From: Flavihumibacter rivuli
Lineage (GTDB): Bacteria > Bacteroidota > Bacteroidia > Chitinophagales > Chitinophagaceae
Length of the DNA stretch: 64,000 nt
NCBI RefSeq assembly: GCF_018595685.2
Contig: NZ_CP092334.1
Location: 586,001-650,000, forward strand
Direction of reading: 5' to 3'
The notes under the pieces are model-generated. The model was not told the origin of the DNA. It was given only the letters and a program-made list of their open reading frames with translations, and ran no database searches. Shown here in pieces: positions 62,401 to 64,000 of the stretch (its first letter is position 1; every line of letters begins with the position of its first letter). The position numbers and the translations under genes were made by a program.

Positions 62401-63117
62401 TCATTCTATTGTGTATCTGCTGTAAGGATGAGGAGTTCCGCCAAGTTCAACTTGTAGTTTTTGAAAATAGAATCCCATTCCTCTATTTGGTATCCAGTCG
62501 TAAAACGATGCAATTTCTTTTTCATAACCAGTTTTTTCAACTGCTTTGATGAAATCAGCATATATTCCTGTTATATGTAATGAATCTTGGCTCATTCGAA
62601 TTGTATTTATTAGTCGAATGATTTGGAAATTTTCTTCGTCAGTTATTTCAGCTAGTCTTTTTTTCTTGAGAATTGCTGTTGACTCATTAACCTTTAATTC
62701 AAATTGTTTTTTTGTTAAAGCATTCTTTGAGTCCATATTTGGTTTCTTAAGAATGTCGTAACGCTTCTTACTTATATATTGCCAGTCTTTGTGATTTGGT
62801 GAATAGTCATAAAAATTGTCAAGGTCAATAAGCATTGAATCTTTGTCCAACAGATAGTATTCGTTCAATGTCCCGCTAGTATTTTCAAATCCAGTGATTA
62901 TATGAATTGTGTCTGACTTTATTGTATATTTCCCGGTATAAACTGGGCTTCCAAAATGCCCTGAAGATGTCCTTTTGTAAGTTCCGTCTTTATGAAACTC
63001 ATAAGTCCAAGAAGTCATGGCCCATTGTCCAGAAAATTTTTTATCAAAAGTCTGTCCGTTGACTATGTTAGATATAGTCAATATTAAAAGTGTCGATATA
63101 TTTCGTAGTGTCGTCAT
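62401..63117 (-). CDS. Hypothetical exported protein (cassette gene)
   Basis: A 238-residue protein with a signal peptide (about 1-22, SNIVNGQ). The first part looks lipocalin-like (FSGQWAMTSWTYEFHKDGTY and YTGKYTIKSDTIHI), the second part is helical. No family is assigned. The start at 63117 matches the signal peptide; upstream ATGs fall in site J. It fills the cassette between sites I and J. Confidence 0.7.
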   Translation of the reverse strand: MTTLRNISTLLILTISNIVNGQTFDKKFSGQWAMTSWTYEFHKDGTYKRTSSGHFGSPVYTGKYTIKSDTIHIITGFENTSGTLNEYYLLDKDSMLIDLDNFYDYSPNHKDWQYISKKRYDILKKPNMDSKNALTKKQFELKVNESTAILKKKRLAEITDEENFQIIRLINTIRMSQDSLHITGIYADFIKAVEKTGYEKEIASFYDWIPNRGMGFYFQKLQVELGGTPHPYSRYTIE

Positions 63118-63125
63118 AAGGTTAC

Positions 63126-63322
63126 ACATAACGAAAGCGGCTTGGCGATGTAGCGGCATTTGATAATCGTCAGCCCGTATCCGCTGCTAAATTTATAAAT
63201 AAACATTCATTTTATATTCTATTGCTCGGCGTTATTCTTCGGCTTGAAATTAAGCCGAATAGCGAACAAAAAGATGAGTATATATACGTCGCCCCGCCAT
63301 ATTGCCAAACCGCCTGTTGGCT
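63126..63322 (-). repeat. attC-like site J (long)
   Basis: Left core ACATAAC with arm GAAAGCGGCTTGGCGATG. Right core GTTGGCT (63316-63322) with arm CATATTGCCAAACCGCC. Strong pairing. The central region is longer than in the E-type sites. Confidence 0.82.
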
Positions 63323-63328
63323 GCAGTA

Positions 63329-63805
63329 TTATTGTGCTGCTGCATAAACATGTCCAGCAATAGAAATTGTATCTGAATACGTTTCTGTCCACCGGTGAAG
63401 TACAGATATTTTTACTTTCATAAACCCCTTTAAGTTATCTCCTTTGTCATAAGATGCTTTGTCTAATTTAATACTTGGTTCTATAGCTGTAAATATTAGC
63501 TTTTTGTATGAGCTATCTGTAATCGAAAATAGTTGTTCGAACTGTACGCTTAAGTTTTCTTTGACTTTAAGGATATTCAACTGGTAATTGGAAGATGAAT
63601 CAGTAACTTTCAAAAATAATGAGTCACTTTTCTTTACAGCTTCACACTTGGTTAGCTCTACCTGATTACTGTCGGAGAAATAAATTAAGACGCTTGATTT
63701 AGGGTCGGGGAATTCTCCATAGTTTTTCCTAACATTTTTTTTGTTACTTGTCTCGCAGGAAAATAAAAATAGACAGAATGATATTTTTAAAAATATATGG
63801 TTCAT
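63329..63805 (-). CDS. Hypothetical lipoprotein (cassette gene)
   Basis: A 158-residue lipoprotein (lipobox FLFSC, Cys near residue 16). The mature part is strand-rich and ends SIAGHVYAAAQ. No domain recognised. It lies between sites J and K. The start at 63805 precedes the signal peptide. Confidence 0.65.
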   Translation of the reverse strand: MNHIFLKISFCLFLFSCETSNKKNVRKNYGEFPDPKSSVLIYFSDSNQVELTKCEAVKKSDSLFLKVTDSSSNYQLNILKVKENLSVQFEQLFSITDSSYKKLIFTAIEPSIKLDKASYDKGDNLKGFMKVKISVLHRWTETYSDTISIAGHVYAAAQ

Positions 63806-63814
63806 AATGGTCGC

Positions 63815-63949
63815 AGCCAACGTTAAGGGATTGGTGCCGGGGCGGTCCCCGTGTTACCCTGGCTGGTGATTTATGCTGTTGTCAAATAAAGATCCGAATG
63901 TTGAGCCCTTGATCGAAAGCCCGCCATGGCACCAATACCCCTGTTATAG
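63815..63949 (-). repeat. attC-like site K
   Basis: Left core AGCCAAC then GTTAAGGGATTGGTGCC. Right core GTTATAG (63943-63949) after GGCACCAATACCCCT. It resembles sites E-H. Confidence 0.85.
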
Positions 63950-64000
63950 GCCGCAACCTCCCGATATGCATCTGGATAACTATTGCTAGCCGGCCCATGA
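63871..64000 (-). CDS. C-terminal part of a cassette gene (cut by the window edge)
   Basis: An open frame runs in from the window end and stops inside site K. Its HGPASNSYPDAYREVAAYNRG segment resembles the tail of the small ORF at 61762-61947, and it also continues through attC in the same frame. The gene body is outside the window. Confidence 0.4.
   Translation of the reverse strand, partial: HGPASNSYPDAYREVAAYNRGIGAMAGFRSRAQHSDLYLTTA

Overview
The window looks like a chromosomal piece of a Bacteroidota bacterium, most likely a Chitinophagaceae relative. The evidence is a parA-parB-DUF5683-dapB cluster, many small lipoproteins and secreted proteins with hydrophobic leaders ending in Ala-Gln, a LytS/LytTR sensor-regulator pair, a TlpA-like thioredoxin protein, and a TTG-N19-TATATTTG promoter of the Bacteroidetes type in front of a tRNA-Leu gene. 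The genus cannot be fixed from the sequence alone.

Layout. 1-12.5 kb is GC-richer, core-like DNA: threonine dehydrogenase (cut by the window edge), a TlpA-like protein, acylphosphatase/Rrf2, dapB, DUF5683, parB, parA, a metallo-hydrolase, an FMN reductase, a metallophosphoesterase, an outer-membrane barrel, dapD, an EamA exporter and tRNA-Leu(CAG). 12.5-26 kb carries envelope and metabolic genes, interrupted by a family of structured intergenic repeats built from a GGGTCTCCC/GGGGACCC hairpin. 26-51 kb is an almost entirely minus-strand run of single-gene units: regulators, a two-component system, a HigB/HigA-like toxin-antitoxin locus with a frameshifted toxin, two paralogous esterases, a subclass B1 metallo-beta-lactamase, an archaemetzincin lipoprotein, an OmpA protein, a cytochrome c and many hypotheticals.

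51.7-64 kb is the most unusual part. It is an AT-rich array of small, mostly single-gene units, all on the minus strand, separated by eleven long imperfect inverted repeats. Each repeat starts with a ...AAC core and ends with a GTT... core, as integron attC recombination sites do. Five of them (59557, 60228, 60929, 61706, 63815) are near-copies of one 135-base sequence. Several genes end with a TAA that is part of the attC core. I read this as an integron-like gene-cassette array whose integrase, if present, should lie to the right of the window. Cassette cargo includes lipoproteins, a DUF4265 protein, a phytanoyl-CoA-dioxygenase-like protein, a serine-hydrolase homologue with an altered SxxK motif, and several genes broken by frameshifts or stops.

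The genes in the first part serve lysine/diaminopimelate synthesis (dapB, dapD), chromosome partitioning (parAB) and envelope maintenance. The middle holds adaptive functions such as beta-lactam hydrolysis, sensing and hydrolases. The right end appears to be a gene-capture region. All product names rest on motif and family recognition by eye; no database search was run.
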